Positions 26,330 to 35,261 of a stretch of 64,000 nucleotides of DNA are shown here, piece by piece. Origin of the DNA: Paratissierella sp033809995 (GTDB lineage: Bacteria > Bacillota > Clostridia > Tissierellales > Tissierellaceae); assembly GCA_033809995.1 (NCBI GenBank), contig JAPXKQ010000006.1, positions 15,727 to 79,726 on the forward strand. Direction: 5' to 3'. Positions within the stretch are counted from its first letter, which is position 1; each line of letters starts with the position of its first letter. The notes beneath the pieces are model-generated. The model was not told the origin of the DNA. It ran no database searches and was given only the letters and a program-made list of their open reading frames with translations. The translations under genes and the position numbers were made by a program.

Positions 26330-26355
26330 GCCTCTTTTATCGAAGAGGCTTTTTT
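26330..26355 (+). terminator. Riboswitch-controlled terminator
   Basis: GCCTCTT-TTATCG-AAGAGGC followed by TTTTTT, 12 bases after the S-box P1 and 30 bases before metN. It is the expression platform of the riboswitch. Confidence 0.92.
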
Positions 26356-26384
26356 AATGCCAAAATATAAATTGAGGTGTAATA

Positions 26385-27389
26385 ATGATTAAAATTGAAA
26401 ACCTGTCAAAAGACTTCCCCATGGGAAAAGACAAGTTAACTGCAGTTAATAATGTAAATTTAAAAATTAATAAAGGTGAAATCTTTGGTATTATTGGGCT
26501 CAGTGGTGCAGGTAAGTCAACACTTATTAGATGTATAAATAGACTTGAGGAGCCTTCAAACGGAAAGATTATTATAGATGGAATAGATATTACTAGCCTA
26601 AATGAAAAAGATCTAAGAAATACAAGAAAAGAAATAGGTATGATATTTCAACATTTCAATCTTCTTTCACAAAAAACAGTATATGAAAATATAGCTTTTC
26701 CATTACGATTAGAGAGACAAAGCAATGCCCAAATTGACAAAAGAGTTAATGAATTATTATCCTATGTTGAATTGTCAGATAAGAAATATGTCTTTCCAAG
26801 TCAATTAAGCGGAGGTCAAAAGCAAAGAGTTGCTATCGCTAGAGCTATAGCCAATAAACCAAAGTTATTGTTAAGTGATGAAGGTACCTCAGCACTTGAC
26901 CCAAAGACAACAAAGTCGATACTTGCCTTGCTAAATAAGATTAGAAACCAGCTGGGTCTTACTATAGTAATGATTACTCACCAAATGGAAGTTGTTAAAG
27001 AAGTATGTGACAGAGTTGCTATTATGGAAAATGGAAGAGTTATTGAGGTAAATACCGTTGAAAATTTATTTAAATCACCACAAACTAAAACAGCTCAAAA
27101 TTTTGTAAACGCAATACCTGAAAATGTGAATGATGAAATTATCAATCCTAATGATTTTAAAGGAAAGATAATTAGACTTAGCTACCTTGGTGATAGTGCT
27201 AAAAAGCCTATAGTTTCAGAAGTTATGAAAAACTTCAATATTAATATAAATATACTTTCAGGAAATATAAATAAACTTCAAGCAACTAGTGTTGGACATC
27301 TTATGCTAGAATTTACTGGTCAAGATGATGAAATAAACCGTGCAATTTCATATCTTCAAAATGAAAATGTACATGTGGAGGTGATATAA
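26385..27389 (+). CDS. metN: Methionine ABC transporter ATP-binding protein
   Basis: ATPase of the methionine importer, 334 residues. Walker A is GLSGAGKST, the Q-loop is FQHFNLLSQ, the ABC signature is LSGGQKQRVAIARA, Walker B runs LLLSDEGTSALDP, and the switch His lies in ITHQMEV. The C-terminal 80 residues form the NIL domain (methionine-sensing, trans-inhibition). GAGGTGTAATA precedes ATG 26385. The stop overlaps the metI start (TAATG). It is under the SAM riboswitch. Confidence 0.97.
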   Translation: MIKIENLSKDFPMGKDKLTAVNNVNLKINKGEIFGIIGLSGAGKSTLIRCINRLEEPSNGKIIIDGIDITSLNEKDLRNTRKEIGMIFQHFNLLSQKTVYENIAFPLRLERQSNAQIDKRVNELLSYVELSDKKYVFPSQLSGGQKQRVAIARAIANKPKLLLSDEGTSALDPKTTKSILALLNKIRNQLGLTIVMITHQMEVVKEVCDRVAIMENGRVIEVNTVENLFKSPQTKTAQNFVNAIPENVNDEIINPNDFKGKIIRLSYLGDSAKKPIVSEVMKNFNININILSGNINKLQATSVGHLMLEFTGQDDEINRAISYLQNENVHVEVI

Positions 27390-28030
27390 TGGCTGATTTA
27401 TTATTACAACCTTTGCTAGAAACTTTATATATGGTATTGTTCTCTACTATATTTTCTTTGTTACTTGGGTTTCCTTTAGGAATCCTTTTGGTAATAACAG
27501 AAAAAGATAATATATGGGAAAAACCCTTATTTAATAAAATACTTAATGGAATAATAAATGTTTTAAGATCTTTTCCATTCTTAATTCTTATGATTTTATT
27601 ATTTCCATTAGCAAAACTCATTGTAGGTACAAGAATAGGAACCACCGCAACTATAGTTCCTCTATCCATAGCAGCAGCCCCTTTTGTAGCTAGAGTAATG
27701 GAAGGTAGTCTAAAGGAAGTTGATAAGGGTGTAATTGAATTAAGCCTTTCCATGGGTGCTACCATTCCACAAATAATTTGTAAAGTATTAATACCTGAGG
27801 CAATGCCCTCTATAATATCTGGAATAACCTTAACTATAATAAATCTAATCGGGTATTCTGCTATGGCAGGAGCACTTGGTGGTGGTGGGTTGGGCGATTT
27901 AGCAATTCGTTTCGGATATTATGGATTCAAAACAGATGTCATGGTATATTCAGTTTTTATTATTATACTTTTAGTACAATCAATACAATTTTTAGGAAAT
28001 AAAATATCAACTAATATAAATAAAAAGTAA
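27389..28030 (+). CDS. metI: Methionine ABC transporter permease
   Basis: 213-residue membrane subunit with five to six helices and the permease EAA-type loop (GVIELSLSMGATIPQIICKVLIPEAMPSI). TLYMVLFSTIFSLLLGFPLG is the N-terminal family pattern, and the end (GGGGLGDLAIRFGYYGF) is typical for MetI. One-base overlap with metN. Confidence 0.96.
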   Translation: MADLLLQPLLETLYMVLFSTIFSLLLGFPLGILLVITEKDNIWEKPLFNKILNGIINVLRSFPFLILMILLFPLAKLIVGTRIGTTATIVPLSIAAAPFVARVMEGSLKEVDKGVIELSLSMGATIPQIICKVLIPEAMPSIISGITLTIINLIGYSAMAGALGGGGLGDLAIRFGYYGFKTDVMVYSVFIIILLVQSIQFLGNKISTNINKK

Positions 28031-28049
28031 ATTTTATGGAGGAATATAA

Positions 28050-28850
28050 ATGAAAAAAATATTATCAATTTTAATAATAAGTGTTTTATCTTTATCATTA
28101 TTAGCAGGTTGTAGCCAAAAATCAGCAAAAGATAATGAAATTGTAATTGGGGTATCACCTGAACCACATAGTAAGTTAGTTTCTTTAGTTGTTGATGATT
28201 TAGAAAAAGAAGGTATAAAAGTTAAATTAGTAGAATTTACTGACTATGTACAGCCTAATTTAGCTTTGAATGATGGTGAATTGGATGCAAACTTCTTTCA
28301 ACATCTTCCTTATTTAGAGGATTTTATTGTTAAACAAAATGTTAAATTAACTTCTTTAGGAAACGTACACGTTGAACCAATGGCATTGTATTCAAATAAA
28401 TATAAATCCGTAGATGATATACCTAATGGGGCAGAAATTATTATTCCCAATGATACAGTAAATGGCGGTAGAGCACTAATCCTTTTAGAAGATAATGGAC
28501 TAATTAAATTAAAAGAAGATGCTGGATTAGGTGCTACAGAAAAGGATATTGTTGAAAATCCTAAGAATCTAAAGATAACTGCATTAGAAGCTGCCGGACT
28601 ACCTAGAGTATTAGATGATGTAGCTGGTGCTGTAATCAATGGAAATTATGCATTAGAAGCTGGTTTAAATCCGGTTAAGGATGGATTATTAATCGAAGGT
28701 AAAGATTCACCTTATGCTAATATCGTTGCAGTAAGAGAAGGAGAAGAAAACCAAGAAAAATTTGTTAAATTAATTAAAGCTTTACAATCTGAAAAAGTTA
28801 AGAAATATATTGAGGAAAATTACAATGGTGGAGTAGTTCCAGCGTTCTAG
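28050..28850 (+). CDS. metQ: Methionine-binding lipoprotein
   Basis: Extracellular binding protein of the NlpA/MetQ family, 266 residues. The lipoprotein signal ends LSLLAGC at residue 24. The mature protein starts with IVIGVSPEPHSKLVSLV and shows FTDYVQPNLALNDGELDANFFQHLPYLE, the family signature. RBS GGAGG before ATG 28050. Third gene of the riboswitch-controlled operon. No terminator is clear before the following repeat island. Confidence 0.97.
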   Translation: MKKILSILIISVLSLSLLAGCSQKSAKDNEIVIGVSPEPHSKLVSLVVDDLEKEGIKVKLVEFTDYVQPNLALNDGELDANFFQHLPYLEDFIVKQNVKLTSLGNVHVEPMALYSNKYKSVDDIPNGAEIIIPNDTVNGGRALILLEDNGLIKLKEDAGLGATEKDIVENPKNLKITALEAAGLPRVLDDVAGAVINGNYALEAGLNPVKDGLLIEGKDSPYANIVAVREGEENQEKFVKLIKALQSEKVKKYIEENYNGGVVPAF

Positions 28851-29000
28851 CAATTGACAATGGACAGTTGACAATGGACAGTGAAAAGACTCTATATCAA
28901 TGCTGTGTCATACTGAGACGGGCAGTATAAACCTATCCATCGAAGTATCTCCTCTTTTAAGGAGACCCAAAAGAATGACCTGAATAACTGTGAATTGTGA
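28851..29000. repeat. Composite repeat island after metQ
   Basis: CAATTGACAATGGACAGTTGACAATGGACAG (heptamer type), then a diverged copy of the GAAGTATCTCCTC...AAGGAGACCCAAAAGAATGACC module (28938-28981) and TGTGAATTGTGAATTACG. It has the same composition as the islands at 15139 and 30870. Confidence 0.75.
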
Positions 29001-29046
29001 ATTACGATTTGCGAATTTGGGTATATTATTTCTGGAGGTGTTTTTG

Positions 29047-29271
29047 ATGAAAAAAAGACCTAGAAATTATGACTTACCCTTAGAAGATTTTAATGAAGAC
29101 GCAAATCCTAATTTAAGCGATCTAGATGATATGGATTATGTAGGAGTAACAGACTTTACTTATGAAAATGACAATTTATATCCTGAAGATACTTTAAACA
29201 AAGGATTTGATTTGGTTCAATCTTCTAATAATAATTTACAAGATCCAGAAGATCCCGAATTGTTTGATTAG
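29047..29271 (+). CDS. Small acidic protein of unknown function
   Basis: 74 residues, very rich in Asp/Glu/Asn (EDFNEDANPNLSDLDDMDYV, NNLQDPEDPELFD), with a short basic N-terminus (MKKRPRNYDL). No hydrophobic segment, no Cys. It may be disordered. TCTGGAGGTGTTTTTG supports ATG 29047 over the upstream in-frame ATG 28990, which falls in the repeat island. A terminator follows. No family recognised. Confidence 0.7.
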   Translation: MKKRPRNYDLPLEDFNEDANPNLSDLDDMDYVGVTDFTYENDNLYPEDTLNKGFDLVQSSNNNLQDPEDPELFD

Positions 29272-29296
29272 ACAATTGTATTTAACTATATATTTT

Positions 29297-29328
29297 AGAG
29301 ACTCCTTAATTATGTGGGTCTCTTTTTT
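29297..29328 (+). terminator. Terminator after the small acidic protein gene
   Basis: AGAGAC, a loop of 15 bases, GTCTCT and then a T-run. Confidence 0.7.
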
Positions 29329-29416
29329 CTTCGGGGTGGCATGGAAACCACCTACTACTAAAATAAGATAATATTTGGTATAATTAAACTATATTAAGAA
29401 AAAATGGGGTGTTTAA

Positions 29417-30853
29417 ATGAAATTTTTATTAGAAAAAGGTGGAGATATTAAAGTCTTGTTGATATTCAAAGATACTGAAAGACTTGAAGAAGAAAATGAC
29501 CTTTTTGCCTATGTTAAGGAAAAAGAATTGTTTAAAGGAAATGTTTCAGAAATTTATTCAAGTATTTCTCACACAGGAGATAATATAATATTATTAGGAC
29601 TTGGGGATAAAGAAAAATTATCATTTAATACAATTCGAAAGTCTTTCTTTAAATTGGGAAAAGAATTGATGAAATACAAAGTTGAAAGTATTGGATTGAC
29701 TGTTCCTAAATTCGATGGGCTTTGTTATAAAAGGACTAATGCTGCATTAGCAGAAGGTTTGCTACAATCTGAATATAGCTTCGAAAAGTTTTTAAGTGAA
29801 AAGAAAAATAAACCTACACTAAAAGAAGTATATTTGGAAGTCTTAGCAGATAAAAAAGAAAAAGTTGAAGCTGGAATCAATGAAATCACTTCTTTAATTG
29901 AAGGTGTCTTTTTAGCTCGAGATTTAGTAAATGAACCAGCTATAAATATGTATCCTGAAACACTAGCAAAGGCTGCAAGGGATAATTTAGAAGACTTAAG
30001 TGTTAACATCCAAGTATTTGGAAAAGAAAAGATAAAAGAATTAGGGATGGAGGCCTTTTTAGCTGTTTCTCAAGGCTCAAACAAAGAACCTCAATTTATA
30101 GTTATGTCCTACAATGGTGATAGTGATTCTAAAGATAAAATTGCCCTAGTAGGTAAAGGTCTAACATATGACTCTGGCGGATATTGTCTAAAACCTGCAG
30201 ACAGTATGGTTACTATGCATTCTGATATGGCTGGTAGCGCATCAGTTATAGGTGCTTTGAAAGCAATAGCCTCACTTAAACTTAAGAAAAATGTAGTTGG
30301 AATTATTGCTGCATGTGAAAATATGATATCAGGTGGTGCTTATAAAACAGGCGATATAATAAGTTCTATGTCTGGAAAATCAATTGAAGTTGCAAATACA
30401 GATGCAGAAGGCAGATTAACATTAGCAGATGCTCTTTATTATGCTAAGACAGTTGAGAAAGCGGATAGAATTGTTGATATTGCAACATTGACAGGTGCAT
30501 GTGTAGTTGCCTTAGGAAATATTAACACTGGAGCTATTACAAACAATGAAGAGTTAATGAAAGATGTAAAAGAAGCAGCTGATTTAGCAGGTGAATACGT
30601 CTGGGAACTTCCTAACAACGAAGAGTATAGAGAGCTTAATAAAAGTCATTTTGCAGATATAAAAAATACTGGTGGCCGTGGTGCTGGTGCTATAACAGCT
30701 GGATTGTTCCTATCGGAATTTGTAGATGATACCCCTTGGGTACATTTAGATATAGCAGGCACTTCCTATCTCGCTAACGAATTAGGATATTTACCAAAGG
30801 GTGCAACAGGCGTGCCTGTTAAAACATTATATTATTTGGTAAAGGAAAGCTAA
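29417..30853 (+). CDS. pepA: Leucyl aminopeptidase (M17)
   Basis: Cytosolic two-metal aminopeptidase of 478 residues that releases N-terminal amino acids from peptides. The metal and catalytic motifs are present: VGKGLTYDSGGYCLKP (Lys, Asp), MHSDMAGSASVIGAL (Asp) and NTDAEGRLTLADAL (Asp, Glu, catalytic Arg). The N-terminal macro-like domain is short but complete. Start ATG 29417 has ATGGGGTG upstream. In a peptide- and amino-acid-fermenting anaerobe this fits peptide use. It stands alone, followed by a repeat island. Confidence 0.93.
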   Translation: MKFLLEKGGDIKVLLIFKDTERLEEENDLFAYVKEKELFKGNVSEIYSSISHTGDNIILLGLGDKEKLSFNTIRKSFFKLGKELMKYKVESIGLTVPKFDGLCYKRTNAALAEGLLQSEYSFEKFLSEKKNKPTLKEVYLEVLADKKEKVEAGINEITSLIEGVFLARDLVNEPAINMYPETLAKAARDNLEDLSVNIQVFGKEKIKELGMEAFLAVSQGSNKEPQFIVMSYNGDSDSKDKIALVGKGLTYDSGGYCLKPADSMVTMHSDMAGSASVIGALKAIASLKLKKNVVGIIAACENMISGGAYKTGDIISSMSGKSIEVANTDAEGRLTLADALYYAKTVEKADRIVDIATLTGACVVALGNINTGAITNNEELMKDVKEAADLAGEYVWELPNNEEYRELNKSHFADIKNTGGRGAGAITAGLFLSEFVDDTPWVHLDIAGTSYLANELGYLPKGATGVPVKTLYYLVKES

Positions 30854-30859
30854 AGAAAA

Positions 30860-30986
30860 TTTAGAATTATAGACGGAGATTCCTCGACTACACTTGATGT
30901 CATTTCTACCGTAGTGGAGAAATCTCCTCTTTTATTACCCAAAAGCTTTGCTCTAACAATTGTGAACTGTGAATTATGAATTGTAA
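30860..30986. repeat. Composite repeat island after pepA
   Basis: GGAGATTCCTCGACTACACTTGATGTCATTTCTACCGTAGTGGAGAAATCTCCTC forms an imperfect inverted repeat (30884-30938). It is followed by AACAATTGTGAACTGTGAATTATGAATTGTAAC heptamers. It separates the convergent pepA and DUF362 genes. The module matches 23035-23074. Confidence 0.75.
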
Positions 30987-32120
30987 CTATTTATCTCCAA
31001 ATATCATCTTATGAATTGGATGTTTCTTTATATCTATAGCCTTTTTCGGGCATAGTTCATGGCAACAAAAACACCTTATACATTTCTTTGTATTTATTCT
31101 GGGTTTACCACTATCCATATCAATTATTTTAGCAGGACAATTGTCCGCACATATCCCACATGATATACATATTTCATCATGTATTATTGGTATTGGTCTA
31201 AAAGAGTTATTAATAAATTCCTCAATAAATTGAGGGACTCTACCTCCAATGAAATTTATATTTATAGAATTAGGCAATTTGAATGGAGGTACATTATATG
31301 ATTCTACATCTATAGCCATTTCACTTTCTTTAAGTAATCCCCTTTTAAAAGATTCGGTGATAGTGGGAACCAATTTATAATCTATACCTGCAATATTAAC
31401 TGCCCAATAATCCAATAAATATGGATTTTCCGATGCCATTACAAGTCCAACTTTACGAATATCACCCGATGATGGTCCATTTCCTTCCATACATTCGATT
31501 GCATCAATTATAGAAAATACAGGTTTAATATAATCACATATATCCAATAACATATTGGCAAAATGATTCGGGTCATTTAATTTAAAATGATATTCTGCTT
31601 TTGTAACTCCGGGTATAACCCCAAATAAGTTTTTCACTGCACCTGTATATGTCATCATTCCATGGGTCTTAAGCTTTGCACAAGATACAACATAATCTAC
31701 ATCATCAAAAGCTTTTACTATTTTCATTTGTTTTAAATATTTAGCATTGTCAATATAAACGTCCTTTGTGGTTACATCATAGTTTAATTCGCAATTTGTC
31801 CTTTCCTGTACGCCAATTAAACCAGATGCCTCATATATTCCTTTAAGAATTCTCTTATTGAATGGACCACCTGGACTATCCCCAACTATAACATTACATC
31901 CCAAATCTTGAAGATATCTTACTACCCCCTCCACTATATATGGGTGTGTGGTCACCGCGTCTTCTGGTTTGTTTTTCTTAAGTAGATTTGTTTTTACTAA
32001 TACTCTGCTACCTTTTTCAATTTTTTTGATTCCATCTAAACTGCCCAGGCACTTTTTAACAGAATTTATTACCTCATCATAATCATAATCTTTACATTTT
32101 ACAATATTGACTATATCCAT
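30987..32120 (-). CDS. DUF362 protein with C-terminal double [4Fe-4S] ferredoxin domain
   Basis: 377 residues. The first 290 form DUF362 (VLVKTNLLKKNKPEDAVTTHP, GDSPGGPFNK, CAKLKTHGMMTYTGAVKNLFGV). The last 60 carry two ferredoxin motifs, CISCGICADNCPAKII and CIRCFCCHELCPKKAI. The family is thought to be redox-active, but no reaction is established for this type. It is a single-gene unit with GAGGAAATTTA before ATG 32120. Confidence 0.85.
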   Translation of the reverse strand: MDIVNIVKCKDYDYDEVINSVKKCLGSLDGIKKIEKGSRVLVKTNLLKKNKPEDAVTTHPYIVEGVVRYLQDLGCNVIVGDSPGGPFNKRILKGIYEASGLIGVQERTNCELNYDVTTKDVYIDNAKYLKQMKIVKAFDDVDYVVSCAKLKTHGMMTYTGAVKNLFGVIPGVTKAEYHFKLNDPNHFANMLLDICDYIKPVFSIIDAIECMEGNGPSSGDIRKVGLVMASENPYLLDYWAVNIAGIDYKLVPTITESFKRGLLKESEMAIDVESYNVPPFKLPNSININFIGGRVPQFIEEFINNSFRPIPIIHDEICISCGICADNCPAKIIDMDSGKPRINTKKCIRCFCCHELCPKKAIDIKKHPIHKMIFGDK

Positions 32121-32159
32121 TAAATTTCCTCACATAACAAGTATTATTATAGATTATAG

Positions 32160-32262
32160 CATAAAAAAATGAGAAGGATTTTAATTTCTTTTTATAACGA
32201 ATAGGAATGTTCTACTTTTTCATCTTTTTATAATAATGAACTTTCCATAAATGAGTTTCAAG
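32160..32262. repeat. Dispersed copy of the two-stem repeat (46238 family), reverse orientation
   Basis: Plus strand: TTTTTATAACGAATAGGAATGTTCTAC, 28 bases, then GAACTTTCCATAAATGAGTTTC. Reversed, this is the unit of the 46238 array from GAAACTCATTTA through GGAAAGTTC and GAACATTCC to TATTCGTTATAAAAA. Stem B has one mismatch. It stands between the DUF362 gene and two small membrane genes. Confidence 0.85.
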
Positions 32263-32272
32263 GAAAGCTACC

Positions 32273-32515
32273 TTACGCATCGTTAGATGCTTTTCTCAAC
32301 TGATTCCATAAATAATAAATCAAATCAAGTGCACAATAAATTCCAATACTCATAAATATATAACGAACGTTAAATTCCTTAAAAATAAGTATAAATAAGA
32401 AACATATAATTAAGGTTCCAATTAGTAGATGTAATAATTTTATTTGTAAGTTTTTCTTATGATTTATTAAAAAGATCAATACAAGTAAAATCACATTTAG
32501 ATACTGAATATTCAT
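32273..32515 (-). CDS. Small membrane protein of unknown function
   Basis: 80 residues with two to three hydrophobic helices (residues 4-16, 27-45, 50-70). No motif recognised. AAGGAATGA precedes ATG 32515. It begins nine bases after the following (upstream) gene, so the two form one operon and probably act together. Confidence 0.6.
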   Translation of the reverse strand: MNIQYLNVILLVLIFLINHKKNLQIKLLHLLIGTLIICFLFILIFKEFNVRYIFMSIGIYCALDLIYYLWNQLRKASNDA

Positions 32516-32524
32516 AAATATAAA

Positions 32525-33049
32525 TCATTCCTTTCGCTTCTCTGGCAGTCCCCAATTACCTACATAGACTATCATAAGTGTGAATTCATGGAATAGTGTT
32601 ATTGTAGGGTCTGAGCCTTCTGCAACCTTTGTTATAATAATAATATTATTGTCCTCTTCTGATACAGAATTTACTTCTATGTTTTTCACATCTGTCTTCT
32701 TATGTGTGTTTCTTTCCATAGCATTTAATAGAAGTTCATTTGCATTTGCTAATGTATTTGAATCTATAATATTTTTTGTACCTGTATATGTTGCCAGGCT
32801 AATAGCTATGGACTTTTCCTTTAATAAGTCTATATAGCCTATATTTATATCTTTCTTACCTATTCCTTTATACTCTGTCATTCCCAAGGCTATAATACCA
32901 CATAATCCAGATCCAAGGAATGTTTTATACATATATTCACCATAAGCGTATACCGTATTAACTATAATCACTATAAGGTACAATGAGCCTATTACCCTAA
33001 TTGCTATAATGAAAGTTTTACTGTTTAAGATATTTTTGAATTTCTCCAT
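32525..33049 (-). CDS. Membrane-anchored protein of unknown function
   Basis: 174 residues. An N-terminal helix pair (residues 12-35 and 43-57) is followed by a soluble domain with a long helix and beta strands (KNIEVNSVSEEDNNIIIITKVAEG). It has no recognised family. It is the first gene of a two-gene unit with the 80-residue membrane protein. ATG 33049 has GGAG further upstream only weakly placed. Confidence 0.6.
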   Translation of the reverse strand: MEKFKNILNSKTFIIAIRVIGSLYLIVIIVNTVYAYGEYMYKTFLGSGLCGIIALGMTEYKGIGKKDINIGYIDLLKEKSIAISLATYTGTKNIIDSNTLANANELLLNAMERNTHKKTDVKNIEVNSVSEEDNNIIIITKVAEGSDPTITLFHEFTLMIVYVGNWGLPEKRKE

Positions 33050-33146
33050 AAAGAATTCGCCTGAATAATTTCTATTTGGATTTATATTCTTTCAGTTTGG
33101 AATAGATTTTAATCTATTTTATATCTGTAACTTAAATGTAAATGTC

Positions 33147-33181
33147 AAATAGGCTACACCTTTTATTGATGTAGCCTATTT
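33147..33181 (-). terminator. Terminator with 12-bp stem
   Basis: AAATAGGCTACA, 11-base loop, TGTAGCCTATTT and flanking T, about 100 bases beyond the stop of the 33283-33588 gene. Symmetric, so it could act in either direction. Confidence 0.75.
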
Positions 33182-33282
33182 GTTGTCATCTTCTTTGTTA
33201 GGAACCTTACAAGTTATAAAATATTTGCCTCTAATGCTCTGAAATAACCTTCTACAATAAATAAATTGAGGGATATTAATAA

Positions 33283-33588
33283 TTAAAATATAGGTTTATA
33301 CAACAAAATGAAGATTATAAGCAAAGCAAAATACCAAGTCATTAAAATTATATAGTAATATAATTGGTCTTTTACTATAATTGATTTTGTTTTAATAAAA
33401 GAATATATTAAAAAAATGAATGAAATTATTATAAATAGAATTAGAAACATATAAAAGTTATAATTAAATTGGTCGCTTATTCTATTTCTAAAAAATAAAT
33501 ATGAGAACACAAAAACATTGGTTATTGCTATTAAAAGCCTATTTATTATTAGATATTTCTCTTCTCGCTTTATATTAATCCCCCCCAT
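33283..33588 (-). CDS. Small membrane protein of unknown function
   Basis: 101 residues with three hydrophobic helices (about 12-33, 43-65, 75-97) and basic loops (NIKREEKYLIINR). No family recognised. ATG 33588 runs straight into a G7 stretch that would serve as ribosome site for a slightly later start, so the exact start is uncertain. Confidence 0.5.
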   Translation of the reverse strand: MGGINIKREEKYLIINRLLIAITNVFVFSYLFFRNRISDQFNYNFYMFLILFIIISFIFLIYSFIKTKSIIVKDQLYYYIILMTWYFALLIIFILLYKPIF

Positions 33589-33751
33589 TTAGAACTTCAT
33601 TCTGCTTTATAGCTATTAAATCACTATAATTATAACTTACTTCCCTATATCATTAGTTTTATACCCTTATTCATCTACTTTACTACTGCTAACATACTAT
33701 TTGGTACGTTTTTTGTCGAATTAATTGTGTGAATAGAGTGAAAATTTTTGG

Positions 33752-33757
33752 TATAAT
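33752..33757 (+). promoter_or_regulatory. Extended -10 promoter element
   Basis: TGGTATAAT, an extended -10, without a good -35 (TTGTGT lies too far upstream). It would start a plus-strand transcript near 33764 that carries the 29-codon reading frame at 33846. Confidence 0.5.
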
Positions 33758-33845
33758 CTTTAATAAGTAAAAGAAAGAAGGGAATAGTATGTAGTAAACT
33801 GAGAATGGCTATTATACTTATCTTGAGTAAGGGGGAAAATACACG

Positions 33846-33935
33846 ATGATTCCGGGATATATATTTAACATCTTCGAGTTTGTAGCTCTCATACTATTTA
33901 TTGCTTCATGTATTAAATATTTGAGAGGAAAATAA
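33846..33935 (+). CDS. 29-residue hydrophobic peptide
   Basis: Frame of 29 codons: MIPGYIFNIFEFVALILF, then IASCIKYLRGK. One membrane helix (residues 5-22) and a basic end give the form of a small regulatory membrane peptide or a type I toxin. AAGGGGGAAAAT lies upstream and an extended -10 lies 90 bases ahead. A second short frame with GAGGAGG (TTG near 33966) follows. No other gene occupies 33589-34050. Nothing in the sequence proves translation. Confidence 0.45.
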   Translation: MIPGYIFNIFEFVALILFIASCIKYLRGK

Positions 33936-34045
33936 CAATTTAGTACGAGGAGGATAAGTCCACTCTTGAAAAATATAATGGACTCCTTGAGTATAGCTAT
34001 ACAGATAATATATTTAAAGCAGATGTGTTGATGTATATTTAAATA

Positions 34046-34077
34046 AAGGGCTATGTAAATACCTTCACAGCCCTATC
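34046..34077. terminator. Stem at the end of hydF
   Basis: AAGGGCT / AGCCCT inverted repeat spanning the last codons and stop of hydF, with AAATAAA on one side. A possible bidirectional terminator between hydF and the small plus-strand transcript. Confidence 0.4.
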
Positions 34078-35259
34078 AAGTATTCCTGATAAATAGGCCA
34101 ATAAAATCCCATAATTTGTAATAGGTATATTTTTTTCTTCACATTTTTTGATTCTATTTATCATAGTTCTTTTGTTTAGCATACAAGAACCGCAATGAAT
34201 GACTAAATCATAAGTTTCTAAATCCTTTGGAAAGTCTTCCCCCATCATAAAATTAAAATCTATATCCCTATTTAAGTATTTTGTTAATAATCTTGGAATC
34301 TTGACCCTTCCAATATCATCATGAGAGGTATTGTGTGAACAGCTTTCCATAATTAATACTCTTGGATATTCTTTATATTTTAATTTATCAATAGATGAAA
34401 TTCCATTAATAAAGACTTTTAAATCTCCTTTTTGTCTTGCCATTAAAATAGAAAAACTTGTTAAATTAATATGTTCTGGTAATATTTTACCAACTTCTTT
34501 AAATATTTGCGAATCTGTAACTACAAGATCTATATTTCTTAAATCCCCTATAGCACCAGCTAGTTCTGTATCTCTAACTACGTATGACTTAATTCCATGG
34601 TCCAATGCATCCCTAATAAGTTGTACCTGGGGTAAAATAAGTCTTCCTTTAGGTGCTTCTGCATCAATAGGCACTACTAGTACAATAGTGCCGCCTTTAG
34701 GCACTATATCTCCAATCAGTGTATCATCTTTTATATCTACATCTAATGCTTCTATCAATTTACTTTTTAATTTCTCAATTGAAGATTTATCTTTTATGGA
34801 TAAATATAAAACATTTTTCCAATTTCTTGCCTTTACTCTTTCTTTTATTTCATAAAAATCTTCTTTAGATATTTTATCAATTTTATTTATAACTGTAATA
34901 TATGGAATTTCTCTGTTTTCAAATTCTTTAACAAATTCCAAATATGAATCTTCATCAATATCCTCAATTTCCATTATATAAACTGCTAAATCAGCTTTCT
35001 CAAGTGTACCTAGGGTTTTTTTTACTCTTAATTCACCCAATGCCCCTTCATCATCAATACCTCCAGTATCTATAAATACTACAGGACCTAAAGGTATAAG
35101 TTCAGCAGCTTTTAAAACAGGATCAGTTGTAGTCCCCTTGATCTCAGAAACTAATGATATTTCTTGTCCTATTATGGTATTCATTATAGAAGATTTTCCA
35201 GCATTTCTCTTGCCATAAAAAACTATATGCTTTCTAATTCCTTTTGGTGTACTATTCAT
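34051..35259 (-). CDS. hydF: [FeFe] hydrogenase H-cluster maturation GTPase
   Basis: 402-residue scaffold GTPase that carries the 2Fe precursor made by HydE and HydG and delivers it to apo-HydA. Walker A FYGKRNAGKSSIMN, G3 DTGGIDDEG and G4 NKID are in the N-terminal GTPase domain. The C-terminal cluster ligands are in ESCSHNTSHDD and VIHCGSCMLNKR (CxH ... HCxxC). It lies 16 bases from hydG. The upstream gap carries TCCTATTCGTTATA, shared with the 46238 repeat family. Confidence 0.96.
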   Translation of the reverse strand: MNSTPKGIRKHIVFYGKRNAGKSSIMNTIIGQEISLVSEIKGTTTDPVLKAAELIPLGPVVFIDTGGIDDEGALGELRVKKTLGTLEKADLAVYIMEIEDIDEDSYLEFVKEFENREIPYITVINKIDKISKEDFYEIKERVKARNWKNVLYLSIKDKSSIEKLKSKLIEALDVDIKDDTLIGDIVPKGGTIVLVVPIDAEAPKGRLILPQVQLIRDALDHGIKSYVVRDTELAGAIGDLRNIDLVVTDSQIFKEVGKILPEHINLTSFSILMARQKGDLKVFINGISSIDKLKYKEYPRVLIMESCSHNTSHDDIGRVKIPRLLTKYLNRDIDFNFMMGEDFPKDLETYDLVIHCGSCMLNKRTMINRIKKCEEKNIPITNYGILLAYLSGILDRAVKVFT

Positions 35260-35261
35260 AA

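Noticed and set aside
34331..34855. 174-codon plus-strand frame antisense to hydF
   Set aside because: It lies fully within hydF, which has clear domain motifs; no ribosome site and no recognisable product.
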